Below are positions 15,780 to 23,891 of a DNA stretch of 35,239 nt, piece after piece. Source of the stretch: Oscillospiraceae bacterium (GTDB lineage: Bacteria; Bacillota; Clostridia; Oscillospirales; Oscillospiraceae); contig WRJQ01000013.1 in the NCBI GenBank assembly GCA_009778485.1, positions 1 through 35,239 of the forward strand, written 5' to 3'. The translations under genes and the position numbers were made by a program. The notes below the pieces were generated by a model. The model saw only the letters and a list, made by a program, of their open reading frames with translations, was not told the origin of the DNA and did not search any database. Position 1 is the first letter of the stretch. Every line of letters starts with the position of its first letter.

Positions 15780-16457
15780 TCAGTTTACAAGTTTGTGCAT
15801 CGCTTCCGCAGCGACGAAGAGTTTTTCGTAGAGGAAAGATGTAGCCCGCCCGACAGTCGAGCTGAAAACGCTGGTCGAGACGACGAGTATCAGGAGTATC
15901 ATCCCGTATCGCTCGTATTTCATAAGCTTGTAGTAAAGCTTGTCCGACACTACTGAGAACAGCACTTTGGAGCCGTCAAGCGGCGGTATCGGGATTATAT
16001 TGAACACAGCCAGCGCGACGCTTATCTGCGCGAGGCGCTCGATCATGAGGAGCGCTATCCCCCCCGCGGTCTCCAGGGTCTGCCTGCCTCCGAGCGCGGT
16101 ATATGTCAGGCCGTATATAAGGAGCGTGATTATGGCCAGGATAATGTTCGAAGCGGGCCCGGCAAGAGCGGTCAGCGCCATGTACCTTTTCGGGTGCTTG
16201 AAGCTCATCATGTTGACGGGCACCGGCTTGGCCCAGCCGAAGCGGAAAACTACCATCATAAGCAGCCCGAACACGTCAATATGCTTGATAGGGTTGAGCG
16301 TCAGCCTCCCCATGCGCTTGGCGGTCGGGTCGCCCAGTTTGTAGGCTACGAAGCCATGGGAAAGCTCATGGAACGTGATGCAAATCAGGGCCGGTATCAC
16401 CGAGATGAGTACCCCCGTCAGCACCGACCAGTCGAGATTCTTGAATATCTGCGTCAT
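15780..16457 (-). CDS. Site-2 protease family (M50) membrane metalloprotease
   Basis: This 225-aa polytopic membrane protease has a zinc-binding HELSHG motif at residues 30-35 and a second ligand region NIIPIPPLDG, both embedded in hydrophobic segments, as in the short M50B (YwhC-like) proteases near scpAB in Firmicutes. The substrate is unknown. I set the start at ATG 16457 because AGGAGAGG stands about 9 nt before it. A TTG 27 bp earlier is in frame but has no good ribosome site. Even so, the gene overlaps the end of ysxC by 92 bp in another frame, and the ysxC stop codon falls inside the codons for His-Glu of HELSH. Confidence 0.9.
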   Translation of the reverse strand: MTQIFKNLDWSVLTGVLISVIPALICITFHELSHGFVAYKLGDPTAKRMGRLTLNPIKHIDVFGLLMMVVFRFGWAKPVPVNMMSFKHPKRYMALTALAGPASNIILAIITLLIYGLTYTALGGRQTLETAGGIALLMIERLAQISVALAVFNIIPIPPLDGSKVLFSVVSDKLYYKLMKYERYGMILLILVVSTSVFSSTVGRATSFLYEKLFVAAEAMHKLVN

Positions 16458-17091
16458 CGTGCGCGCCCTCTCCTGCACCGGCAATTCCGCCGCGACTCGC
16501 CTGTTCGACCGCGCTCAGCGTCTCCGCCAGCAGCGCTTCCCTGTTGTGGCCTTTTACGGCGGAGAAGGGAATCAAGCCGGTACCGTCTTCCAAATCGAGC
16601 GTCTCGCGAATAATCGCGAGCTTGCTTTCTTTCTCGCTGCTTTTGACTTTATCAGCTTTGTTGGCAGCCACGACCAGCCTGCAGCGCGACGACTTGAACC
16701 ACTGCGCCATTATGACGTCGTCCCCGGTCGGCTTGTGCCTCGCGTCTACTATCAAAACGCCGAGCGCGATGCGCCCGGCGCCGGTGAAGTACGTGTCCAT
16801 CAGCTTTGACCAGCGGGCGCGCTCCGATTTTGAGACCTTCGCGTAACCATAACCGGGCAAATCGACGAAATAGGCAGCGCCGTCGATGAGAAAGTAGTTT
16901 ATGTGGACTGTCTTCCCCGGGGTCTGGCCCACTCTCGCGAAGTTTTTCCTGCCCAGCAGGCAGTTTATCACGGAGGACTTGCCTACGTTCGACCTGCCGG
17001 CGAAAACGATCTGCGGCAACCCGTCGTGTATTAGCCCGCCCGATGTGGCGGCAGACTTGACGAACACTGCGTTATGGATGTTAGCTGTCAT
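16366..17091 (-). CDS. ysxC: Ribosome biogenesis GTPase YsxC/EngB
   Basis: YsxC is an essential GTPase of 50S subunit assembly. G1 is GRSNVGKS (residues 32-39), G2 lies around the GQTPGKT segment, G3 is DLPG (77-80) and G4 is NKAD (144-147), in the expected spacing. The family body ends at about residue 197 (LSAVEQ). A further 44 residues, Gly/Asp/His-rich and without recognisable structure, run into the downstream protease gene in another frame, making the protein 241 aa instead of the usual 195-200. It begins inside the lon stop (4-bp overlap). The tail may be a neutral by-product of a lost stop codon. Confidence 0.93.
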   Translation of the reverse strand: MTANIHNAVFVKSAATSGGLIHDGLPQIVFAGRSNVGKSSVINCLLGRKNFARVGQTPGKTVHINYFLIDGAAYFVDLPGYGYAKVSKSERARWSKLMDTYFTGAGRIALGVLIVDARHKPTGDDVIMAQWFKSSRCRLVVAANKADKVKSSEKESKLAIIRETLDLEDGTGLIPFSAVKGHNREALLAETLSAVEQASRGGIAGAGEGAHDDADIQESRLVGADGGTHLGDTGPDLHHVP

Positions 17092-19520
17092 TGCTTGATG
17101 GTGGCGCCTGTGTTCGTCAGGCTGTTCTCGCTGTCGATGACCGGCGCTGCCGGCGGTATGATGCCCTCGCCGACGCCGGTATCGATCCCGGACATATCGA
17201 GCGCGACGTCGAGTATGGAGTCGATGTGGGATGTCGTGATAAAGTTCAGCTCCTGCCTGACTGTCTGGTCGATCTCTGCCAGGTCAGGCTCGTTCTCCGC
17301 CGGAATTATCACGGTCTTGACCCCTGCGCGCATAGCCGCCATCGTCTTTTCCTTGAGGCCGCCGATGCGCAGTATCCGCCCGCGCAAGGTTATCTCGCCG
17401 GTCATTGCGATGTCGCGCCGCACGGGCGCGCCCGAAAGGGCCGATATCACAGCGATGCACATCGTAATCCCTGCGGAAGGGCCGTCTTTCGGAACCGCGC
17501 CTTCCGGGAAGTGGACGTGGATGTCGCATGTTTTGTAGAACTCGGGGTCGATCCGCAGCTTGTCGGTCCTGCTGCGGATATATGATACGGCGGCATGCGC
17601 CGATTCTTTCATTACGTCGCCCAGGTTGCCCGTAAGTTCCAGCTTTCCGGAACCGGGCAGGACGCTGACTTCGACCTCCAGCACGGAACCGCCGGTAGAC
17701 GTCCATGCAAGCCCGTTGACGAGCCCTATCTCATATCCGGCCGTCAGCGCTTCAGGTACATATTTCCTGACGCCCAGGTAGGCTTCGAGCATATCCGCCT
17801 GCATTGTGACGCTCTCCTCCTCGCCCGAGGCGATCTTCGTAGCCGCCTTCCTGCAGACTGCCGCAATCTCGCGCTCGAGTATCCTGACGCCCGACTCCCT
17901 CGTGTAAGCTGAGATAATACCCAGCAGCGCTTCGTCTTTGAACTTGAGCTGCTTCGCCGAGAGGCCGTGTTTCTTCCTTTGCTTGGTCACGAGGTGGCGC
18001 TTTGCGATCTGGAGCTTTTCCATATCTGTGTAGCTGGTGAGCTCAATCACTTCCATCCTGTCCAGGAGAGGGCGCGGTATCGTCGACGAGGTGTTCGCTG
18101 TCGTGATGAACATCACGTCGGAAAGGTCAAACGGGACTTCGAGGTAATGGTCGCGGAACGTCGAGTTCTGCTCGGGGTCGAGCGCCTCCAGCAGCGCCGA
18201 CGCAGGGTCGCCCCTGTGATCGCTGCCGAGTTTGTCGATCTCGTCGAGCAGGAGCAGCGGGTTGCTGCTTCCAGCCTGCTTGACGGCGCTTATGATCCTG
18301 CCGGGCATGGAGCCGATGTATGTCTTCCTGTGGCCCCTGATCTCAGCTTCATCGTGCACGCCGCCGAGCGAGAGCCTGGCGAGTTTCCTGTTGAGCGCTC
18401 TCGCGACGCTGATGGCTACCGAAGTCTTGCCGACGCCCGGCGGCCCGACGAGGCAGATGATCGCGCCTTTTATTTTCGGCGACAACTGCCTGACCGCCAG
18501 GAACTCCAAAATGCGTTCCTTGACGTTATCGAGCCCGAAGTGGTCGTTGTCCAGTATCTTGCGCGCGGCGGCCACGTCGATGCGCTCTTTCGTCTTCTTG
18601 TTCCAGGGCAGTTCCAGGAATGTGTCGAGATAGTTGCGTATGACTGACGCTTCAGCGGAGCCGTAAGCCTGCTTCTCGAGCTTGTCGACTTCCTTAAGCA
18701 CTTTCGTCTCGATTTCGGCGCTCAGTTTGAGAGAAAAGATATTATATCTGTAAAGGTCGAACTCGCTTGCCTCGTCGTAGCCTTCGCCAAGTTCGGATTG
18801 TATCATCCGCATCTGCTCGCGCAGGACATGCTCCCTGTGGTTGCTCTCCAGGCGCATCCTGAGCTTGCCGTCTATCTGCCTCTCGATTGCAAGGACGTCG
18901 ATCTCCCTCGTGAGCATGTCGCAAATAATTTCCAGACGCTTGACGGGTTTGATGGTTTCAAGGAGGATCTGCTTGTTCGGTGGTTTAGTGAACATATTCT
19001 GGATTATGTAATCTGCTACCCTGCCCGGCTCGGAGATTGAGAAAAGCGCAAGTACCGTCTCTCTGGCGATACCGGAAGACATTGACGCGTATGAGTCGAA
19101 CAGCCCGATGCTTTTACGCATCAGCGCTTCAGCCCTGACCGACTTCCTGGTCGTGGTTTCCTCGGGGATCGGCTCAACTTCAGCCATATAAAACTTGCGC
19201 TCGCTGCGCATGGAGACCATCCTGGCGCGGCTGCGGCCTTCGACAAGTACCTTCACACCCCCGTGCGGAACCTTAAGCACTTGCTTTATGTAGCAGATCG
19301 TGCCGACTTTGTAGAGGTCGCGTTCAGCGGGGATTTCTTTAGAGATGTCTTTTTGGGCGACAAGGAAGATCCTCCTGTCCGCCGAAGACGCCGCGTCGAG
19401 GGCGCTCGTGGAGAGCGCCCGCTCGACTTCGAAGTTGAGCAGCATCGTCGGGAAAACGGAAAGCCCCCGCAAAGCAAGCAGCGGCATCGTTTCCGTCGTT
19501 TTTATGATTATTTCGTCCAT
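17088..19520 (-). CDS. lon: ATP-dependent protease Lon
   Basis: Lon degrades misfolded and selected regulatory proteins in the cytoplasm. The 810-aa chain has an N-terminal substrate-recognition domain (LLALRGLSVFPTMLLNFEVE onward, about 1-200), a coiled segment, and an AAA+ module with Walker A GPPGVGKT (K365). The protease domain has catalytic Ser682 (GPSAG) and Lys725 (GGLKEK), 43 residues apart as in E. coli Lon. A 35-residue C-terminal tail extends past the protease fold. It lies 13 bp downstream of clpX and overlaps ysxC by ATGA, the classical Firmicute order clpX-lon-ysxC. Confidence 0.97.
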   Translation of the reverse strand: MDEIIIKTTETMPLLALRGLSVFPTMLLNFEVERALSTSALDAASSADRRIFLVAQKDISKEIPAERDLYKVGTICYIKQVLKVPHGGVKVLVEGRSRARMVSMRSERKFYMAEVEPIPEETTTRKSVRAEALMRKSIGLFDSYASMSSGIARETVLALFSISEPGRVADYIIQNMFTKPPNKQILLETIKPVKRLEIICDMLTREIDVLAIERQIDGKLRMRLESNHREHVLREQMRMIQSELGEGYDEASEFDLYRYNIFSLKLSAEIETKVLKEVDKLEKQAYGSAEASVIRNYLDTFLELPWNKKTKERIDVAAARKILDNDHFGLDNVKERILEFLAVRQLSPKIKGAIICLVGPPGVGKTSVAISVARALNRKLARLSLGGVHDEAEIRGHRKTYIGSMPGRIISAVKQAGSSNPLLLLDEIDKLGSDHRGDPASALLEALDPEQNSTFRDHYLEVPFDLSDVMFITTANTSSTIPRPLLDRMEVIELTSYTDMEKLQIAKRHLVTKQRKKHGLSAKQLKFKDEALLGIISAYTRESGVRILEREIAAVCRKAATKIASGEEESVTMQADMLEAYLGVRKYVPEALTAGYEIGLVNGLAWTSTGGSVLEVEVSVLPGSGKLELTGNLGDVMKESAHAAVSYIRSRTDKLRIDPEFYKTCDIHVHFPEGAVPKDGPSAGITMCIAVISALSGAPVRRDIAMTGEITLRGRILRIGGLKEKTMAAMRAGVKTVIIPAENEPDLAEIDQTVRQELNFITTSHIDSILDVALDMSGIDTGVGEGIIPPAAPVIDSENSLTNTGATIKQ

Positions 19521-19533
19521 TTAATCGTATCCT

Positions 19534-20820
19534 TCAACTCGCGTTGATGACGTCAGGGTCTATCTGTGGCTTTGGCCGCCTGGTGATGAGGGGCTGAGCC
19601 TGCTCGAGGATGCACTGCTGCGTAATCGTGACTTTCTCAATTTTCTTGTCGGAGGGTATATCATACATGATCTGCAGCATCGACTTCTCCATGATGCTGC
19701 GCAGCCCGCGCGCGCCGATTTCCATATCAATGGCCCGATCCGCTATTGCCGAGAGCGCGTCGCCCGTAAACTCGAGCCCTACGTTGTCGTAGCCGACAAG
19801 GGTGGTATACTGCCGGACGAGCGAGTTCTTCGGCTCGGTCAGTATGCGTACCATATCTTCCCGCGTGAGTTCCTGCAGGGGCGCGATGACCGGCAAGCGG
19901 CCGACAAGCTCCGGGATGAGGCCGTACTTCAGCAGGTCGTGCGAGCGGACTTGCTTGAGTATCTCCCCCGCGTCCCTTTCTTTCTTGCTTTTGATCTCCG
20001 CGCCGAAGCCTATGCTCTTCTTATCAAGGCGGTTCTCGATGATCTTGTCCACGCCTTCGAAAGCCCCGCCGCAGATGAAGAGTATGTTCGTCGTGTCGAT
20101 GCTTATGAACTCCTGGTGCGGGTGTTTGCGCCCGCCCTGCGGCGGGACGTTCGCTACCGTGCCTTCAAGGATCTTCAGCAGCGCCTGCTGGACGCCTTCG
20201 CCGGAGACGTCCCTTGTTATGGAGACGTTCTCGCTCTTGCGCGCGATTTTGTCCAGCTCGTCTATGTATATGATGCCCCTCTGCGCGGAGTCAATGTCGA
20301 AGTCGGCCGCTTGGAGCAGCCTGAGCAAGATGTTCTCGACGTCGTCTCCGACGTAGCCTGCCTCGGTCAGCGTCGTGGCGTCCGCTATCGCGAACGGGAC
20401 TTGAAGTATCCTGGCCAGCGTCTGCGCGAAAAGAGTCTTGCCGCAGCCGGTCGGGCCAATGAGCAGAATGTTGCTCTTTTGCAGCTCTGTATCGCTGTCC
20501 TGCTGGTGGATGATCCGCTTGTAGTGGTTATACACGGCGACCGACAGGGCAATTTTCACGTTCTCCTGGCCGATGACATAATCGTCAAGCGTCGCACGGA
20601 TCTCGGCCGGTTTGGGCAGGTGGCCGATATCGACGTCCTGCTCGTCGCTTCGCACGCTCCTCATGGGGAAATAGTCGTCGCCCAGTATCCCGTTGCAGAC
20701 GGCAACGCACTCGTTGCAGATGTAGGAAGACCCTCTGCCCGCAATTATGCGCTCGACTTGATCCTGCCTCTTGCCGCAGAAACTGCAGCGTACTACCTTA
20801 GGTTCGTTGTGTGTTGGCAT
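19534..20820 (-). CDS. clpX: ClpX ATPase subunit of Clp protease
   Basis: ClpX unfolds substrates and feeds them to ClpP. The 428-aa protein starts with the four-Cys zinc-binding domain (C12, C15, C35, C38), followed by the AAA+ module with Walker A GPTGCGKT (122-129), Walker [10 protein letters not shown] and sensor and pore regions ([24 protein letters not shown]), then the C-terminal small domain. The IGFG ClpP-docking loop is present (KKSIGFGAE). It is 11 bp after clpP and 13 bp before lon, so ClpP and its unfoldase are made from one transcript. Confidence 0.97.
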   Translation of the reverse strand: MPTHNEPKVVRCSFCGKRQDQVERIIAGRGSSYICNECVAVCNGILGDDYFPMRSVRSDEQDVDIGHLPKPAEIRATLDDYVIGQENVKIALSVAVYNHYKRIIHQQDSDTELQKSNILLIGPTGCGKTLFAQTLARILQVPFAIADATTLTEAGYVGDDVENILLRLLQAADFDIDSAQRGIIYIDELDKIARKSENVSITRDVSGEGVQQALLKILEGTVANVPPQGGRKHPHQEFISIDTTNILFICGGAFEGVDKIIENRLDKKSIGFGAEIKSKKERDAGEILKQVRSHDLLKYGLIPELVGRLPVIAPLQELTREDMVRILTEPKNSLVRQYTTLVGYDNVGLEFTGDALSAIADRAIDMEIGARGLRSIMEKSMLQIMYDIPSDKKIEKVTITQQCILEQAQPLITRRPKPQIDPDVINAS

Positions 20821-20831
20821 ATTTTACTTCC

Positions 20832-21413
20832 TCAGCGTTTGAAAATCACGCTGTCGATGAGCCCAAAATCTTTTGCTTCTTCAGCGGTCATGAAGTTGTC
20901 GCGTTCCGAGGCGTTTCGGACATCTTCGATCGTTTTGCCGGTGTTGTCGGAGAGGATCTTGTTCAGCCTCTCTTTTGTGCGCAGAATGTTCTCCGCGTGT
21001 ATTTGGATATCCGTAGCCTGCCCCTTGAACCCGCCGGATGGCTGGTGGATCAAGACCTCGGCGTTCGGGAGGGCAATCCGCTTCCCTTTCGTCCCCGAGG
21101 ACAGCAGCAGCGCGCCCATGCTCGCGGCCATTCCGATGCAGATCGTTGAGACGTCGGCCTTGATATACTGCATGGTGTCGTATATCGCCAAGCCGGAGGT
21201 GACAGAGCCGCCCGGGCTGTTGATATAAAACTGGATGTCTTTGTCGGGATCCTGGGCTTCAAGGTACAAAAGCTGGGCTACGACGAGGCTCGCAGTCGTG
21301 TCGTTGACTTCCTCGCTCAGGAATACTATGCGGTCGTTGAGCAGCCTCGAAAAAATATCGTATGACCGCTCTCCCCGCGATGTCTGCTCTACTACATATG
21401 GTACAAGGCTCAT
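20832..21413 (-). CDS. clpP: ClpP protease subunit
   Basis: ClpP forms the tetradecameric serine-protease chamber that works with ClpX. The 193-aa chain begins [11 protein letters not shown] without a propeptide of note. The catalytic triad is visible: Ser98 in GMAASMG, His123 in LIHQPSGG and Asp172 in ERDNFM. AGGAGG lies 9 nt before the ATG. It follows tig by 58 bp, a gap filled with a 10-bp tandem repeat, and precedes clpX by 11 bp. Confidence 0.97.
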   Translation of the reverse strand: MSLVPYVVEQTSRGERSYDIFSRLLNDRIVFLSEEVNDTTASLVVAQLLYLEAQDPDKDIQFYINSPGGSVTSGLAIYDTMQYIKADVSTICIGMAASMGALLLSSGTKGKRIALPNAEVLIHQPSGGFKGQATDIQIHAENILRTKERLNKILSDNTGKTIEDVRNASERDNFMTAEEAKDFGLIDSVIFKR

Positions 21414-21430
21414 TTTGTGAAGCCTCCTTC

Positions 21431-21480
21431 TTTAATCTTTGTTATTCTTTGTTATTCTTCGTAATTCTTCGTTATTCTTC
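21431..21480. repeat. 10-bp tandem repeat at the tig stop codon
   Basis: Four consecutive 10-bp units fill 21441-21480 (GTTATTCTTT, GTTATTCTTC, GTAATTCTTC, GTTATTCTTC on the + strand), preceded by a degenerate fifth unit at 21431-21440. The array begins in the last two codons of tig, contains its TAA, and runs through most of the tig-clpP gap up to the clpP ribosome site. Its period is close to one DNA turn. Confidence 0.85.
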
Positions 21481-23037
21481 CTTGGCCTTCGCGGCAGGTT
21501 TTTTCTTCTTTGGTGGCTCTTGCGCAGCTTCTGCCTGTTCAGCAGCACCTTCCGTGGCGGCCGGTTCCGCTGAGGCTGCTTTGGCGGTGGCCTTCTTAGC
21601 AGCAGGTTCTTTCGGCTTCGCTGCCTGTTTCTTGCCGGCCGGCTCTCCTGCGGCTGCCTTCTTAGTGGCCGCCTTTTTCGGCTTTGCGGCGGCTGGGGCT
21701 TCTTTATCGGCGTCGGCTGCATCCTTTTCAGCTTCTGCGGCCTCATCCGGGTCGGGCGGGTCCAGGGCTATCGCGTTGTCGACGACGATCTTTGTTGCCA
21801 GGCGCATTTTGATTTCCATCGCTATGTCGTCTTCGTTGAACCTTTCCTTCATGTCGTCGACATCCGAGCCATAGCGCTCCGCAGATTCTGCATATTCTTT
21901 CTCGATGTCTTCCGCGCTTGCTTCGATGCCTTCGAGCTCCGCGATTTTATTGAGAGCCAGCGTAACCTTGACCTGCTTTTCGCTATTGCCGCGCATTTTC
22001 TCGCGGAATTCTTCCGGCGTCGTGTTCATCATCTGCAGGTATGCCATTGGGTCCATACCGTAAGCGGATATCTGCGCCGCGAAGGTGTTCATGCCGTTAT
22101 CAAGCTGGGCTTCGATCATCTGATCGGGTATATCCGCTTCGAGCGTTTCAATCAACTTCTCGAGCAGAGCGTTCTCGAAAGCGGCGTCAGACTGCTCCTG
22201 GTTTGCTTTCAGCAGGCCTTCGCGGATGCTGTTCTTGTAGTCTTCGAGCGTGTCGAACTCGGATACGTCTTTGGCCAGCTCGTCGTCGAGGTCCGGCAGT
22301 ATCTGCTCGCGCAGCTCGTTGAGCTTGACTTTAAAGACGACAGGCTTTCCCGCAAGGTGCTCGACGTAGTTCTCGGGGAACACGAGGTCTATGTCGCGCT
22401 CTTCCCCCGTGACCATACCGTGCAGCTTTTCCTCAAAACCGGGTATGAACGAGTTTGAGCCGAGCTTGAGCTCGTGGTTCTCGCCTTTGCCGCCTTCGAA
22501 CGCTTCGCCGTCCACGAAACCTTCGTAGTCGATGACGGCGGTGTCGCCGTTTATCGCGGGGCGGCCCGCAGTCTCGATGCGCGCGTTGCGGAGCTGTATG
22601 CCCGCAAGCTCGCTGTCCACGGCGCTGTCCGGCACATCCGCAGCCGGTTTTACCGCCGACAGGCCTTTGTAGTCGCCGAGCGCCACTTCGGGGTATATCG
22701 CGGCGATGAGCGTTATGTCCGCACCCTCGGAGCCGTCTTTGAAGTCGACGTCTTCCGCTGTCGGCATGCTGACGATCTTGTGCTCGCATTCCTTGATGGC
22801 GAAGCTCATTACTTTCGGAAAGAGCTCTTCGATCGCGTCGCCCCTGAACACGGCCTCGCCGTATAGCTTTTCGACTATTTTCCTCGGCGCCTTGCCCCGC
22901 CGGAAGCCCGGCACGGATATGCTGTTGCGGTTTTTCCTGAACGCGTTGTTCATCGCGGCGTCCAGCTCGTCCCTGTCGACTTCGACAATGATTTCGACTG
23001 TGCTTTTTTCCTTTTTTTCGCAGCTTTTGATATTCAA
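21472..23037 (-). CDS. tig: Trigger factor with long Ala/Lys/Pro tail
   Basis: Trigger factor binds the ribosome exit tunnel and shelters nascent chains. The N-terminal domain carries the signature GFRRGKAP (44-51). The PPIase (FKBP-like) domain (about 150-245) has NGDTAVIDYEGFVDGEAFEG and FIPGFEEKLHGM. A helical chaperone domain ends near residue 435. A further 85 residues made almost only of Ala, Lys, Pro and Glu follow, so the protein is 521 aa against about 430 usually. The tail looks disordered and cationic. The start is TTG 23037, with AGGAGG 8 nt upstream. A good promoter lies 55 bp further up. It leads the tig-clpP-clpX-lon cluster. Confidence 0.95.
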   Translation of the reverse strand: MNIKSCEKKEKSTVEIIVEVDRDELDAAMNNAFRKNRNSISVPGFRRGKAPRKIVEKLYGEAVFRGDAIEELFPKVMSFAIKECEHKIVSMPTAEDVDFKDGSEGADITLIAAIYPEVALGDYKGLSAVKPAADVPDSAVDSELAGIQLRNARIETAGRPAINGDTAVIDYEGFVDGEAFEGGKGENHELKLGSNSFIPGFEEKLHGMVTGEERDIDLVFPENYVEHLAGKPVVFKVKLNELREQILPDLDDELAKDVSEFDTLEDYKNSIREGLLKANQEQSDAAFENALLEKLIETLEADIPDQMIEAQLDNGMNTFAAQISAYGMDPMAYLQMMNTTPEEFREKMRGNSEKQVKVTLALNKIAELEGIEASAEDIEKEYAESAERYGSDVDDMKERFNEDDIAMEIKMRLATKIVVDNAIALDPPDPDEAAEAEKDAADADKEAPAAAKPKKAATKKAAAGEPAGKKQAAKPKEPAAKKATAKAASAEPAATEGAAEQAEAAQEPPKKKKPAAKAKEE

Positions 23038-23097
23038 GCCTGTTTCCTCCTGCTATGCCGGAGCAAAAAGAAAGCCCCGGTGTTTCATACGAGACTG

Positions 23098-23126
23098 ATT
23101 CTATCAGATATCCGCGCCGATTGCAA
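23098..23126 (-). promoter_or_regulatory. Sigma-A-type promoter of tig
   Basis: Read on the minus strand, TTGCAA is followed by exactly 17 bp and TAGAAT, with an extended -10 TG one base upstream. The start codon of tig lies about 55 nt downstream of the expected transcription start. The position right after the metallophosphoesterase gene suggests that the tig-clpP-clpX-lon block has its own transcription start. Confidence 0.65.
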
Positions 23127-23165
23127 TCACATTTTCAGACCACATTTCGGAGCATATGAAGGTAA

Positions 23166-23858
23166 CTACTCCATAACAAGCTGCGGCTTGAAGCCAAGAT
23201 AGTCTGCGGATATCAGGTTGTACTCTACTGCGTCTATCGTTCCTTGCGCAGCCGCGTGATGCGCGGAGCCGTGGAGGTGGCCGTACCAGCACCTCTTGAC
23301 TCCGTACTCCGCCATGACGTCGACTATAGCCGCGCTGACGGAATCTGCAAAGCGCGGCGGGTAATGCAGGAAGCAGAGCTTCTCCTGTGCCTCCCCTGCC
23401 GCTTCGAGAGAAGCGCGCAGCCTGGCAGCTTCCCGCGCAGTAATCTTCGCGTTGTGCTCCGGCTCCTCGGCAGAATCGAATTGCCATCCGCGAGTCCCGC
23501 ATATGGCTGTATTTTTGTAGAAGTAACAGTTGTTATGGAGTATTTCGATATTTTCGATGGCGTTGTCAGAAAAATAAGATCGCATCTTGGTCGCTGTGTC
23601 CCACCAGTAATCGTGGTTTCCTTTGAGGATTATCTTTCTGCCGGGCAAGGCGCTTATAAACTTTATGTCCTCGAGCGACTCCCCGAATGACATGCCCCAG
23701 GACAAGTCGCCGCACAGCACGCATACGTCGTCGTTTTGCAACTCGGAGAATCCTACTTTGATTTTTTCGACATAGTCCTCCCAGCCTCCGCCAAAAACGT
23801 CCATCGGTTTGCCGGAAGAAAGGGACAGATGCAAATCGCCTATCGCGTACAGAGCCAA
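23166..23858 (-). CDS. Calcineurin-like metallophosphoesterase
   Basis: This 230-aa phosphoesterase has the dimetal motifs in order: GDLHLS (residues 7-12), CGDLSWG, GNHDYWW, LHYPP and YGHLHG. They are expected to hold two metal ions and hydrolyse phosphomonoesters or diesters; the natural substrate is unknown. Family members in Firmicutes are usually annotated only as metallophosphoesterase. The start is TTG 23858, since AAGGAGG stands 7 nt upstream and the first motif follows at once. It lies 33 bp after thrC, and the tig promoter follows its stop codon. Confidence 0.88.
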   Translation of the reverse strand: MALYAIGDLHLSLSSGKPMDVFGGGWEDYVEKIKVGFSELQNDDVCVLCGDLSWGMSFGESLEDIKFISALPGRKIILKGNHDYWWDTATKMRSYFSDNAIENIEILHNNCYFYKNTAICGTRGWQFDSAEEPEHNAKITAREAARLRASLEAAGEAQEKLCFLHYPPRFADSVSAAIVDVMAEYGVKRCWYGHLHGSAHHAAAQGTIDAVEYNLISADYLGFKPQLVME

Positions 23859-23891
23859 GAGGCTGCCTCCTTACCTAGGAACCTTGAACAG

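Noticed and set aside
17967-18647. 226-codon frame antisense to lon
   Set aside because: It is explained by GC-rich third positions in lon; no independent evidence of coding.
19939-21228. 429-codon frame antisense to clpX and clpP
   Set aside because: Both sense genes are unmistakable and conserved; the antisense frame has no family features.
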